Positions 10,538 to 18,026 of a DNA stretch of 64,000 nucleotides are shown here, in pieces; position 1 is the stretch's first letter, and each line of letters opens with the position of its first letter. The stretch is from Tolypothrix sp. NIES-4075. GTDB taxonomy: Bacteria > Cyanobacteriota > Cyanobacteriia > Cyanobacteriales > Nostocaceae. The notes beneath the pieces are model-generated. The model ran no database searches. It was given only the letters and a program-made list of their open reading frames with translations, and was not told where the DNA came from. The position numbers and the translations under genes are program-made. The DNA lies in contig NZ_BDUC01000003.1 of the NCBI RefSeq assembly GCF_002218085.1, positions 469,666 to 533,665 of the forward strand, given 5' to 3'.

Positions 10538-10564
10538 GGCGGACTTTTGTTCGCCTTTTTTGTA
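10538..10564 (+). terminator. chlN terminator
   Basis: GGCGGAC pairs with GTTCGCC (one G-T pair) across a TTTT loop and is followed by an uninterrupted T tract. It is a standard terminator for the chlL-DUF5331-chlN unit. Confidence 0.9.
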
Positions 10565-10639
10565 AGAACCGCAGAGGACGCAGAGAGAAAAGAGCGCTCT
10601 ATACTTCTACAAAACTCGCAACTGGCAATAAAAAATAAT

Positions 10640-10682
10640 CCATTAGAAAAAATTGAACCATTAGAGTAAATTATATTAAAAG
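10640..10682 (+). repeat. 43-bp direct repeat, copy 1
   Basis: This segment, containing TTAGAAAAAATTGAACCATT, recurs at 12675-12717 with two mismatches. It covers the end of a broken frame ending NPLEKIEPLE and the first codons of the decayed DUF2442 gene. The two copies bracket the IS element and the toxin-antitoxin pair. Confidence 0.85.
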
Positions 10683-10861
10683 ACATTATAGAAGTTATCC
10701 CCCAAGATAAATATCAACTAGTTCTAAAGTTTGAAGATGGACAAAAAGGTATTGTTAATGTTAACCAAGGAAATCGAGTTTACGGGAGTTTTTCAACCTT
10801 TAAAAGATTTAGACTATTTTATAATAGTTAAAGTTAACCCTGAATGGTCATTGGATGAATA
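10673..10861 (+). pseudogene. decayed DUF2442 gene, cut by an IS element
   Basis: The frame reads KDIIEVIPQDKYQLVLKFED then GQKGIVNVNQGNRVYGSF, shifts by one base at a T5 run (about 10791), and continues FQPLKDLDYFIIVKVNPEW. This is the DUF2442 pattern. The start codon position reads ATA, where the other copy of the 43-bp repeat has ATG. The IS630-like element sits in the last quarter. Beyond it at 11880-11910 the frame runs on a few codons to TAA. The gene is therefore lost by start mutation, frameshift and insertion. Confidence 0.55.
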
Positions 10862-10876
10862 CAGCGGATTGCAGGT

Positions 10877-11518
10877 TCATGAAGTACAGTAGCAACAGTC
10901 TGTAAACCAATTTTTTAGATGTTTGGGATTAATCAAATCAAGAGCGGTCGCAATCAGAATATCAACCATTTTTGTTGTGGTTGGAGAGAATTGACGTAAA
11001 AAAGCTTTAAGTTGCGACCACCAAAGTTCAATCGGATTAAAATCCGGAGAATATGGTGACATATAAAGAACACTGGCACCCATTGATTGAATCAATGGTT
11101 CAATTGAAGCTACTTTGTGAGATGGCACATTATCCATAACAACTACAGCACCTGCCCATAATTGAGGGAGCAAACATTTTTGGATAAACACCTCAAATGC
11201 ATTTCCATCCATTGAGCCATTCATCGTCATGACAGCTAAAACTTTTTTTAAGCTGATGGCTCCAATAACCGTTACTTTTGCACCGCGATAAAATGGTTTT
11301 AAATCATACACTCTTTGACCATAGGGGCTGCGAGCATGAGTTCGTGTTAAACCAAGTAAAACACCCATCTCATCAATGAAAACCAAGTTTTCTGGGTCTA
11401 TGGCTTTCACTTTTTCCCAAAATTCACACCTGAGCTTTTGGACTCTTTCCGTGGCACATTGGCTACTACGTAGCGTCTTTTTTTTTGTGTCAAATTTTGT
11501 CTTTGCAACGCGCGGCAC
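10877..11518 (-). CDS. IS630-like transposase, DDE part (second frame)
   Basis: The 213-residue frame carries the catalytic DDE core. FIDEMGV holds the first Asp, VVMDNVPSHK the second Asp in the D-N-x-x-x-H context, and YSPDFNPIELWWSQLK the final Glu. It overlaps the first frame by about 110 bases and is offset by -1. A run of nine A in the coding strand (complement of 11478-11486) lies in the overlap, so the protein is most likely made as a frameshift fusion with the helix-turn-helix part rather than from its own start. Confidence 0.85.
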   Translation of the reverse strand: MPRVAKTKFDTKKKTLRSSQCATERVQKLRCEFWEKVKAIDPENLVFIDEMGVLLGLTRTHARSPYGQRVYDLKPFYRGAKVTVIGAISLKKVLAVMTMNGSMDGNAFEVFIQKCLLPQLWAGAVVVMDNVPSHKVASIEPLIQSMGASVLYMSPYSPDFNPIELWWSQLKAFLRQFSPTTTKMVDILIATALDLINPKHLKNWFTDCCYCTS

Positions 11519-11823
11519 ATAGCACTAGTACTTACCCATTTATCGTAAGCTTGTCCCCAATATTCACAATATTCAGATAAAGTTGCATCTGGATATTTTT
11601 CTACCATTTGAGCTAGCTCAATTTCATGTTTATCCAAATCACTCTTCATTCCTCCACCTTGTTTTTGTGGTTTTACATGACCTTGAGTTTTTTTGAGTAA
11701 AAGTAACCTTTGTACAAAAGCCTTACTGACATCGAACCTAGAAGCTATTTTTCTAATTGATGTATCGCCTTGAGAGTAAGCGTTAATTATTTTTTCTCGA
11801 AAGTCGATGGAGTAAGCTTTCAT
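11407..11823 (-). CDS. IS630-like transposase, DNA-binding part (first frame)
   Basis: The 138-residue frame starts MKAYSIDFREKIINAYSQGD and contains a homeodomain-like helix-turn-helix (TSIRKIASRFDVSKAFVQRL), then a winged-helix-like linker (DATLSEYCEYWGQ). This is the terminal-repeat-binding half of an IS630 transposase. It ends soon after the A9 slippery run that leads to the catalytic frame. Start at ATG 11823, about 55 bases inside the right terminal repeat. Confidence 0.85.
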   Translation of the reverse strand: MKAYSIDFREKIINAYSQGDTSIRKIASRFDVSKAFVQRLLLLKKTQGHVKPQKQGGGMKSDLDKHEIELAQMVEKYPDATLSEYCEYWGQAYDKWVSTSAMCRALQRQNLTQKKRRYVVANVPRKESKSSGVNFGKK

Positions 11824-11926
11824 AGTACCGATTGATGCACTAGCATTTAGTGTACTCTATCTACCTGCAATCTGCTGTATCTTACTTGCCGTTCAAACGA
11901 AGCATTGTAATAATTTGCATTGACGA

Positions 11927-12211
11927 CTAATAAACATCGTTATGAGTACCAACATCCAACAGTAGAATAATCTCTTCCCCTGTTTCTTCATCTGTTTCCA
12001 AACAAAAAACAATCCGACAATCATATCCACAAGAACATGATAATAGTCCCGATAATTTACCCTCTAGCTTATGTGTACCTAAGCCAGCGCTAAAGACATC
12101 ATTTTCCATCGCAACAATTGTTTCTTCAATCCTGGCTTGCAAATCTGCATTTCGACGAGCAAATTTTCGGAAAGATTTTTTAAACTTTTTACTCAGGACA
12201 ATTTTGTGCAT
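11927..12211 (-). CDS. RelE/YafQ-like mRNA interferase toxin
   Basis: The 94-residue basic protein begins MHKIVLSKKFKKSFRKFARR. It has the RelE/ParE fold pattern, with a conserved arginine strand (YDCRIVFCL) and C-terminal GTHNDVY, the histidine-containing end seen in YoeB/YafQ-type toxins. It follows the antitoxin gene with a 10-base gap on the same strand, the usual order. Toxins of this family cleave mRNA at the ribosome. It looks intact. Confidence 0.85.
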   Translation of the reverse strand: MHKIVLSKKFKKSFRKFARRNADLQARIEETIVAMENDVFSAGLGTHKLEGKLSGLLSCSCGYDCRIVFCLETDEETGEEIILLLDVGTHNDVY

Positions 12212-12221
12212 GGAAACAACT

Positions 12222-12440
12222 TTAACTATTTAGATATTCACGCAGTTCTTGAATTGCTTCCTCTGCGGTTTGTGTTTTATATTCTCCCGATTTAAATTCA
12301 GCAATTGAGTCTTTTGCGTCTTTTGCTATTTCATTGCGATGAGCTTCAGAAAGTCTATTTTTTAAGATTTGTATTAACATTTCTTGCTGTTCTACAGGAA
12401 GACTCATCGCAGCATCTAAAACTTTATCTAGGTTACTCAA
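12222..12440 (-). CDS. antitoxin of the RelE-type pair
   Basis: The 72-residue acidic protein (MSNLDKVLDAAMSLPVEQQE, ending AEEAIQELREYLNS) precedes the toxin gene. It resembles the short helical antitoxins found with cyanobacterial RelE/YafQ toxins, with no obvious ribbon-helix-helix in the first 40 residues. A GGAGG-like site (CCTCC on the plus strand at 12451-12455) precedes the start. Function rests on its position and size. Confidence 0.75.
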   Translation of the reverse strand: MSNLDKVLDAAMSLPVEQQEMLIQILKNRLSEAHRNEIAKDAKDSIAEFKSGEYKTQTAEEAIQELREYLNS

Positions 12441-12710
12441 GGATTTTATCCTCCTTTAAAATTGGTGCGTTCGTGTTACCAAACGTAAATAAATCAAAAT
12501 TAATTCAATAATGCGTCATACTCATCATGAGTTGCAATATCGCTTTTAGCTTTGGCAATTAGTCTATCTAAACTAGACTTTACTTAATTTTATCGTGTTT
12601 TATGGCGATCGCAGCCTTGATGGTGGGTGTTGGATTGCGATCGCGTTAATGAAACTATAATTTCGCTGTGATATCCCTTAGAAAAAATTGAACCATTAGA
12701 GTAAATTATG
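12441..12710. other. spacer with gene remnant and repeat
   Basis: On the minus strand, 12500-12583 reads VKSSLDRLIAKAKSDIATHD, then EYDALLN and stop, with no start. It looks like the tail of a lost gene, perhaps another antitoxin, but the family is not recognised. GCGATCGC occurs near 12605 and 12640. The region ends in the second copy of the 43-bp repeat. Confidence 0.4.
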
Positions 12711-12717
12711 TTAAAAG
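12675..12717 (+). repeat. 43-bp direct repeat, copy 2
   Basis: Matches 10640-10682 with two differences. Here the DUF2442-type start reads ATGTTAAAAGC and stops at TAG within three further codons. Its right end supplies the stop codon of the minus-strand 371-residue gene (TTTTAA), so the repeat boundary coincides with that gene's 3' end. Confidence 0.85.
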
Positions 12718-13826
12718 CTCGATAGTTGTAGTAGTAGAGGTTTGGATGGGATGATATACATCAATTCGGCGCTGTCGGGTTTTGCGTCAGATGGAGTTAG
12801 TTTAAGCCATTCGTGAAAGCTGATTTTTAGTTGGGCGATCGCTTGAATTTCGGCTTGATATGCTTCAAAACGGCGATTGGTTTCAATCATAGATTCGACC
12901 GCTGACAAAACTTTGGGAAGACGTTTATCCGCTTCTTGTTTTAAATCGTTGTGAAGTGGACCGAACCAACCTCCTTGAACCTCATCACGAGTTAAAATGG
13001 CTGGCGGTAGTGAATCTACCCATTTGTATGTAGAATATAACTCCTCTCCCATTTTAAATAAGTTCTCACGTTGCATCTCGAAAACAGCATTTTCATCCAA
13101 ATTGGGGTCAATCCATTGGTAAATTCGGACTAGTCTTCGCAAGTCAATCTGACCTTTGAACTGAGGTTGTAAGTATGCTGCTGGGTTGGAGGTGAGTAGA
13201 ATGTCAATATATTTTTTAATACGGGGACGGAGAATTTTTGCTCCTTTTTGAAAGCGATGAAGTGCCGTTTCGTGTTCTTCTAATTCTAAATAGCAACGTG
13301 CTTCAGCAAGGTAGGCTAACGATAAAGTCAGCAGATATTCATCAGCAATTTGGCTCTTTTGCTCTAATTCTGCGTCGGTGTAGCCAATATAATGTTGTTC
13401 AGCTTCCAAAAAGCGGTTAATAGCTTGTAAGGCACTACTTCTACGATTTTCCGGTTTAGTCATTGTAAAGGCATTAACTGCCAATTCGATTGCAGCCCGA
13501 AAATTAGCGTAGAAACTAAGGTCAATTTTGCGATTAACTTTGTTTAATAGTTCCTCTGATTGTTTTAGGCGTTTCTCTAGCTGATTAAGACGTTGTGCTA
13601 TCACAGCAAAACCCATAACTGACACGCCAAGATTTAATACACTCGCAGCAGTAGTCACTGAACCAATCGCATTAGACGGGGAAAAAGAATTTGGTTGATC
13701 CCGTAACATAGCGACGATGTGTCCCGCTTTATCCCGAATTACACCTCCAAACCTTACCAAAGTTCCATCTGCTAGTCCTTTGGCAATCCAATCAGCAAGT
13801 GCAAAAGTTACTGTAATTGGTATCAC
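12711..13826 (-). CDS. uncharacterised protein with membrane segment and coiled coil
   Basis: The 371-residue protein is not recognised. Residues 1-45 are beta-like (ADGTLVRFGGVIRDKAGHIV). Residues about 52-78 form a hydrophobic Gly/Ala-rich segment (ASVLNLGVSVMGFAVIAQRL) followed at once by a heptad coiled coil (LNQLEKRLKQSEELLNKVNR). The rest is helical with TPR-like stretches (LSLAYLAEARCYLELEEHET). This layout, a short glycine-rich amphipathic segment plus helical bundle, appears in several accessory-region proteins of unknown role. The stop codon falls in the 43-bp repeat, so the native C-terminus may have been changed. Confidence 0.7.
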   Translation of the reverse strand: MIPITVTFALADWIAKGLADGTLVRFGGVIRDKAGHIVAMLRDQPNSFSPSNAIGSVTTAASVLNLGVSVMGFAVIAQRLNQLEKRLKQSEELLNKVNRKIDLSFYANFRAAIELAVNAFTMTKPENRRSSALQAINRFLEAEQHYIGYTDAELEQKSQIADEYLLTLSLAYLAEARCYLELEEHETALHRFQKGAKILRPRIKKYIDILLTSNPAAYLQPQFKGQIDLRRLVRIYQWIDPNLDENAVFEMQRENLFKMGEELYSTYKWVDSLPPAILTRDEVQGGWFGPLHNDLKQEADKRLPKVLSAVESMIETNRRFEAYQAEIQAIAQLKISFHEWLKLTPSDAKPDSAELMYIIPSKPLLLQLSSF

Positions 13827-14022
13827 AATTTTCTCCTAGTTCTTAAATTGTCAGCAGCGCACTCAGCAACTATCTGCGCTTTACTCAGTATTCCCGCAGT
13901 GCTGCCAGTATCTAACAATTCAGTTATTCTCGGTTTAGTTTATGTAAGGAGCCGCATACTACTGCGACCGACTACATTCAAATTTGGATACAATCGAAAG
14001 TAAAAGGCTTATCTGGTAGCAA

Positions 14023-14385
14023 ATGGCTGAAATTGTCACCCTTCAACTTCCTGAGACGCTGGCACAAAGAGCAAAGGAAATCGCTGCTTTCACACATCAG
14101 CGACTTGAAGATGTATTACTAGAATTTATTGACCGTGCCATTACCGAATTACCTATAGAGTCATTACCTAATGAGCAGGTTTTGGCTCTGTGCGACATGC
14201 AAATGGAAACTGAGCAGCAAGAAGTTTTTAGTAATCTCTTAGCGCTTAACCAAGAGGGACAGCTTAATGAAGCAGAAGTTAGACAATTAGATGAACTGAT
14301 GCAAGTCTACCGAAAAGGTTTGGTACGTAAAGCGAGAGCCTTAAAAGTAGCTGTTGAACGTGGCTTGAAATCGGCTCTCACTTAA
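14023..14385 (+). CDS. hypothetical protein paired with HNH endonuclease
   Basis: The 120-residue helical protein begins MAEIVTLQLPETLAQRAKEI. The N-terminal strand plus two helices suggest a ribbon-helix-helix-like antitoxin or DNA-binding start. It ends with a basic helix (RKGLVRKARALKVAVERGLK). It stops 5 bases before the HNH gene. I infer it could control or neutralise the nuclease; the family is not recognised with confidence. Confidence 0.65.
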   Translation: MAEIVTLQLPETLAQRAKEIAAFTHQRLEDVLLEFIDRAITELPIESLPNEQVLALCDMQMETEQQEVFSNLLALNQEGQLNEAEVRQLDELMQVYRKGLVRKARALKVAVERGLKSALT

Positions 14386-14390
14386 CAGCA

Positions 14391-14822
14391 ATGGCTCGAA
14401 GTTATATCCCTATAGAGATAGACCGTCGTGTCCGCAATGCTGCTAGAAACCGTTGTGGTTATTGCTTAAGTCCTCAACATTTAGTGATGGCACGTTTGGA
14501 GATTGAACACATTATCCCGATTTCTAAAGGTGGCAGCAATGATGAATCGAACTTGTGGTTAGCTTGTCCACTTTGTAATGGCTACAAAAGCGATAAAACG
14601 ACAGGAATTGACCTGGAGACGAGGGAAACCGTAAAACTTTTTAACCCGCGTAACCAAGTTTGGTCTGAACATTTTTGCTGGACTGAAGATGGTTTGCGTA
14701 TTGTTGGCAAAACACCAACTGGTCGCGCTTCTGTTGCAGTTTTACATTTAAGTGATGATCCGGATGCCTTAGAAGTTCGCAGTTATTGGGTGCTTGCTGG
14801 TTGGCATCCTCCAGAGGATTAA
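14391..14822 (+). CDS. HNH endonuclease
   Basis: The 143-residue protein has a complete HNH motif. CGYC and CPLCN are the zinc knuckle pairs, LEIEHIIPISKGGSNDESNL holds the catalytic His region, and GYKSDK closes the beta-beta-alpha metal fold (residues about 20-70). The C-terminal third (WSEHFCWTEDG, VGKTPTGRASV) is typical of stand-alone cyanobacterial HNH proteins. It lies 5 bases after a small helical gene. Such genes may be homing-like or defence nucleases; which applies is unknown. Confidence 0.88.
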   Translation: MARSYIPIEIDRRVRNAARNRCGYCLSPQHLVMARLEIEHIIPISKGGSNDESNLWLACPLCNGYKSDKTTGIDLETRETVKLFNPRNQVWSEHFCWTEDGLRIVGKTPTGRASVAVLHLSDDPDALEVRSYWVLAGWHPPED

Positions 14823-14996
14823 TGATATTTTATGAATTTGCTTTGGGATTTTTTACGAACTGCTTTCTTTGAGAGGAGAAGAGAAGAACCCAAAGAGGAA
14901 AAAGAGAGCGATCGCCTGAACTTGAGAGCATTTACATAGAGTTACAATAGGGTGATGTTGGTTAAGGAAACCTAATTTATGTTTATTTAGATAAGT

Positions 14997-15226
14997 ATGA
15001 GTAAAACACCTTCCCAAAATGAAAGCCGCGAGATGCTGATTTGGCTGAACCAAAACCGCCAAATGTTGTTAGATTTATATAAAAATCAATATGTTGCTTA
15101 CAATGCAAATGGCTTAATAGCTCATAGTGAAAACTTGCGTGAAGTTTTAGACTTAGCAGAGGCTTCAGTGTAGCTATTTGCAATTTATTAGTTCCACGAC
15201 GCACCGCTTCTATCCAGATTTTATAA
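14997..15226 (+). pseudogene. frameshifted DUF5678-like gene
   Basis: From ATG 14997 the frame reads MSKTPSQNESREMLIWLNQN and then QYVAYNANGLIAHSENLREV, ending LAEASV with TAG at 15171. This resembles the DUF5678-type pattern of short proteins that declare availability at a given position. After a net frame change the sequence continues SYLQFI and then VPRRTASIQIL with TAA at 15224-15226, the ending I expect for the full-length family. One or two small indels near 15168-15190 therefore broke it. The truncated 58-residue protein might still be made. Confidence 0.55.
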
Positions 15227-15366
15227 ACTCGCTTTCATATCTTTTACGAACCTTACTAGGCACAGAGAACACAGAGTATAAACAGAATAAGAGAATAAAT
15301 TATAACTCTGCGCTCCTCTGCGTTTACCCTTGCGTTCCTCCGCGTTGAAAAACTTATATTTTGACT

Positions 15367-16374
15367 TCACTTATAAGCTTCAATAATCATTTTCTCATCC
15401 ATCACCGCCACCAAAACTGATAAATCTGGAGTAACTCTTTCACCTAAACCTAATTCACTCACAGCAGCCTCAAAAGTTTTTCCTTGAAGTATCAAATAAC
15501 CCACTTTTATCAATTCATCCCAAGTTATATCGCTTTGCACATAAGCTTTAACCAAAGTAATCAGCAAATCTTGATATTTATTTCCTTCAGCTTTAGTCAT
15601 CATCGTGTGGGGAATTTCTAGGCTTTTATCAAAGCGGTGATACCATGATGGCTGCTGTTTCAATATAGATTCAAATAAAGTCTTTATTTCATGGTGATTG
15701 ATAGCGCGATCGCTTTCACTATAAATTACAAACATCGGCACTGTTGGCTCTTTTTCCACGCGCTGAATAATCTCTTTCCCCATATCCAAAAATATCCGAA
15801 ATGATGGAATCAAAAAGCCATCATAGCCAAAGTTACCAGAATTATCTTTATTTAACCATTCGTAATAAATAGGCAGCACTTCTATTAAAAAATCTACTAC
15901 TGCATTATTACTGCCAAGAGATGGCGCAAATAATAAACTTCGCTCAATTTCTTGGGGACGTTCTAGTGCTAACCAAGCTGCTAAATTTCCTCCGGTAGAT
16001 AATCCGCCGACTATTACTTCATTTCCTAACTTTTGAGCAACTTGCAACCAAGAAAGAGCAAATTGTTGATAAATTTCAATTTCACTTGGCAAAGGTGGTG
16101 GATTATCCTTGTCCCATTTTCCCGCGACTCCATGACCGGGCTGCAACGGAACTAAAACATTATAACCAGCTTCAAATAATGCTTTTCCCAACGGTTCAAA
16201 TTGATAAGGACCCGCAGTAAAACCGTGGAAAAAAAGGAAAACTTTTGCAGTAGGTTCGGGGTGAAAAAAGAATTTTGGGCGGCAAGCTTCGTTTTTTATT
16301 GGTAAAGTATTCTCAAGCTTTTTAGCTTGCTGGATAATCGCTGCTGTTATGGTCGAATAGTCAGACATATTCAT
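15367..16374 (-). CDS. alpha/beta hydrolase
   Basis: The 335-residue protein has an alpha/beta hydrolase core. FLFFHGFTAGPYQF is the oxyanion-side HG motif, GGLSTGGNLA the nucleophile elbow (GxSxG), YSESDRAI the acid region and IPHTMM the likely catalytic His. The topology is like that of carboxylesterase/thermostable monoglyceride lipase-type enzymes. A C-terminal extension of about 60 residues (VKAYVQSDITWDELIKVGYL) follows the core. No signal peptide is seen, so it is cytosolic. The substrate is unknown. Confidence 0.85.
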   Translation of the reverse strand: MNMSDYSTITAAIIQQAKKLENTLPIKNEACRPKFFFHPEPTAKVFLFFHGFTAGPYQFEPLGKALFEAGYNVLVPLQPGHGVAGKWDKDNPPPLPSEIEIYQQFALSWLQVAQKLGNEVIVGGLSTGGNLAAWLALERPQEIERSLLFAPSLGSNNAVVDFLIEVLPIYYEWLNKDNSGNFGYDGFLIPSFRIFLDMGKEIIQRVEKEPTVPMFVIYSESDRAINHHEIKTLFESILKQQPSWYHRFDKSLEIPHTMMTKAEGNKYQDLLITLVKAYVQSDITWDELIKVGYLILQGKTFEAAVSELGLGERVTPDLSVLVAVMDEKMIIEAYK

Positions 16375-16613
16375 TTATACAGAATTCGTTCTATTTTAAG
16401 TAACAACCACAACTTACTGAAATCTGTTATTGGACGGATAATGGCGATCGCATGATTCCAAACGCCCTTCCTTAAGCCTAAAAAGCAACATTTTACCTTT
16501 TCCCCTTTTACCTTTTACCTTTCCCCCTTTCCCCCTATGATGTTATGGCGTTACCAAAGCCAAGTTAAACTAGGTCTGGTGACAGCCGCTCCACCGTTCG
16601 TTGTGAGGCTTTT

Positions 16614-17171
16614 ATGGGAGCTAATCTGCAACAGATTGCCAAATACCTAGACAAACTTGGTTGGGATTACCGTTTTGATGACGAAGAAGACCGTATTATC
16701 ACAGGTGTGGAAGCTGAAAATTTAGAGGATTTTCTGATTGTTGTCCAGTTGGATGAAGAGGGAAAATTTTTCCGGGTATTTGCACCTCAAGTTCTTCAGG
16801 GAGTGAAAGATCATCCTTATAAAGGAGCTATCCTGCAAACGATGCTTGCTATTTCCTGGGAGACTAAAATGCTCCAATGGGAGTATGACCCATCTGATGG
16901 CGAAATTCGGGCGATTATTGAGTTTCCTTTAGAAGACTCGATTCTTACCGAAAAACAATTTAACCGTTGTCTGAGTGGTTTAATTCAAATTGTCGATAGT
17001 GTCGCTATCCCGCGCTTGCAAGAAGTAATGGTAACAGGGCAAGATCCTGGAAATGTGGAACTTGGCGAAAGACTATTGCTGAGTATTCAAGAAGAAGCTC
17101 CAGGATTGCTAGAACTTTTGGAGAAGGCAATGGAAGCACGGAAAAAACGCGGAAGTTTTCCTAACGAGTGA
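16614..17171 (+). CDS. YbjN domain-containing protein
   Basis: The 185-residue protein has a YbjN / type III secretion chaperone-like fold. An N-terminal helix (LQQIAKYLDKLGWDYRFDDE) is followed by strands (FLIVVQLDEEGKFFRVFAPQ) and the LAISWETKMLQWEYDPSDGEI segment, a typical cyanobacterial variant. It may act as a protein-binding or chaperone-like factor; no substrate is known. The spacer upstream contains a polypyrimidine CCTTTTACC-rich tract (about 16494-16536). Confidence 0.75.
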   Translation: MGANLQQIAKYLDKLGWDYRFDDEEDRIITGVEAENLEDFLIVVQLDEEGKFFRVFAPQVLQGVKDHPYKGAILQTMLAISWETKMLQWEYDPSDGEIRAIIEFPLEDSILTEKQFNRCLSGLIQIVDSVAIPRLQEVMVTGQDPGNVELGERLLLSIQEEAPGLLELLEKAMEARKKRGSFPNE

Positions 17172-17249
17172 GGCGAATTATCACTCTTTATAGCTATACT
17201 CCAAAGTGATACCCTCACTATATACTGAATTTTTCTAGGGCTGGATTTT

Positions 17250-17894
17250 ATGACATCCTATGCAACCTCCTCTGCCAAAGCGGAAATGAGTGAACTTCGG
17301 CGGTTGAAAAACTTACTACCACCAGAATTGCAGAGCTGGGTAACGGTTGAAGGCACAACTGAGGTTAATCCACCCCTGGTCCGCTGCGAAGAAATTGGCA
17401 AAGACCAGGTAGAAATCCAAATTGACCTGGTGAAATGGGATGCGCTCGCAATGGATCAGCGTAACCTACTTTTTTGGCACGAAGTCGCCCGCGTGCAAAA
17501 TGACACGATCCCCAAAGATGGATGGGAAATGGCGGCTCTAGCGATTGGTTTAGGCGGTGCTGTCGGTGAATTGTGGGTGCAGGATGGATTGCTGCTGGTG
17601 TTAGCTATGGCTCTTTGTGGCGTTTCCGGGTGGCGATTATATCAAAAGAATAATGGCGAAAAGCAAATAAGAGAACTGATCGACGCAGATGAAAAAGCGA
17701 TCGCACTCGCAACTCGCTTTGGTTATAGTCTCCCCAACGCTTACAAAAGTCTCGGTAGCGCCTTAAAAACCCTGATTGACAGCACTCCCAGCAAGCGGCA
17801 ACGCTCTAAATACGAAGGACGCCTTTCTGCACTCAAACGCAGCGCTAATAAAGCAAAAGCTAAATCTAAGACTATTGATGATGGGGGAATGTAG
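17250..17894 (+). CDS. DUF3318 family membrane protein
   Basis: The 214-residue cyanobacterial protein matches DUF3318. It opens with SELRRLKNLLPPELQSWVTV and has the LLFWHEVARVQNDTIPKDGW motif. Two hydrophobic segments (about residues 92-130: LAIGLGGAVGELW and LLLVLAMALCGVSGWRLY) follow. The tail is basic and Lys-rich. An HEVAR segment next to the membrane helices resembles a metallopeptidase-like remnant, but only one His-Glu pair is visible, so no enzyme activity is claimed. Confidence 0.82.
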   Translation: MTSYATSSAKAEMSELRRLKNLLPPELQSWVTVEGTTEVNPPLVRCEEIGKDQVEIQIDLVKWDALAMDQRNLLFWHEVARVQNDTIPKDGWEMAALAIGLGGAVGELWVQDGLLLVLAMALCGVSGWRLYQKNNGEKQIRELIDADEKAIALATRFGYSLPNAYKSLGSALKTLIDSTPSKRQRSKYEGRLSALKRSANKAKAKSKTIDDGGM

Positions 17895-17910
17895 GGGAGA
17901 CTTTCTAGAC

Positions 17911-17979
17911 GGGGAGACAAGGGGACAGGGAGACAAGGAGGACAAGGGAGACAAGGGGGACAAGGGGGACAAGGAGGAA
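17911..17979 (+). repeat. GGGAGACAAGG / GGGGGACAAGG tandem array
   Basis: Imperfect tandem units of GGGGACAAG and GGAGACAAG follow directly after the DUF3318 gene. The same G-rich unit type occurs inside recO at about 33.25-33.36 kb. Confidence 0.8.
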
Positions 17980-18026
17980 TTTTCCCTCTGTTCCCCGATT
18001 ACCTATTACCCATTCCCCATTCGCTC

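Larger units (their letters stand above)
10860..11879. mobile_element. complete IS630-like insertion sequence
   Basis: Terminal inverted repeats are TACAGCGGATTGCAGGT on the left and the inverse of TACAGCAGATTGCAGGT on the right (one mismatch in 17). The terminal TA at each end is the target duplication typical of IS630/Tc1 elements, leaving a body of 1016 bp (10862-11877). It carries a two-frame transposase on the minus strand. Both ends are intact, so it may be functional. It lies inside the DUF2442 remnant. Confidence 0.9.
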
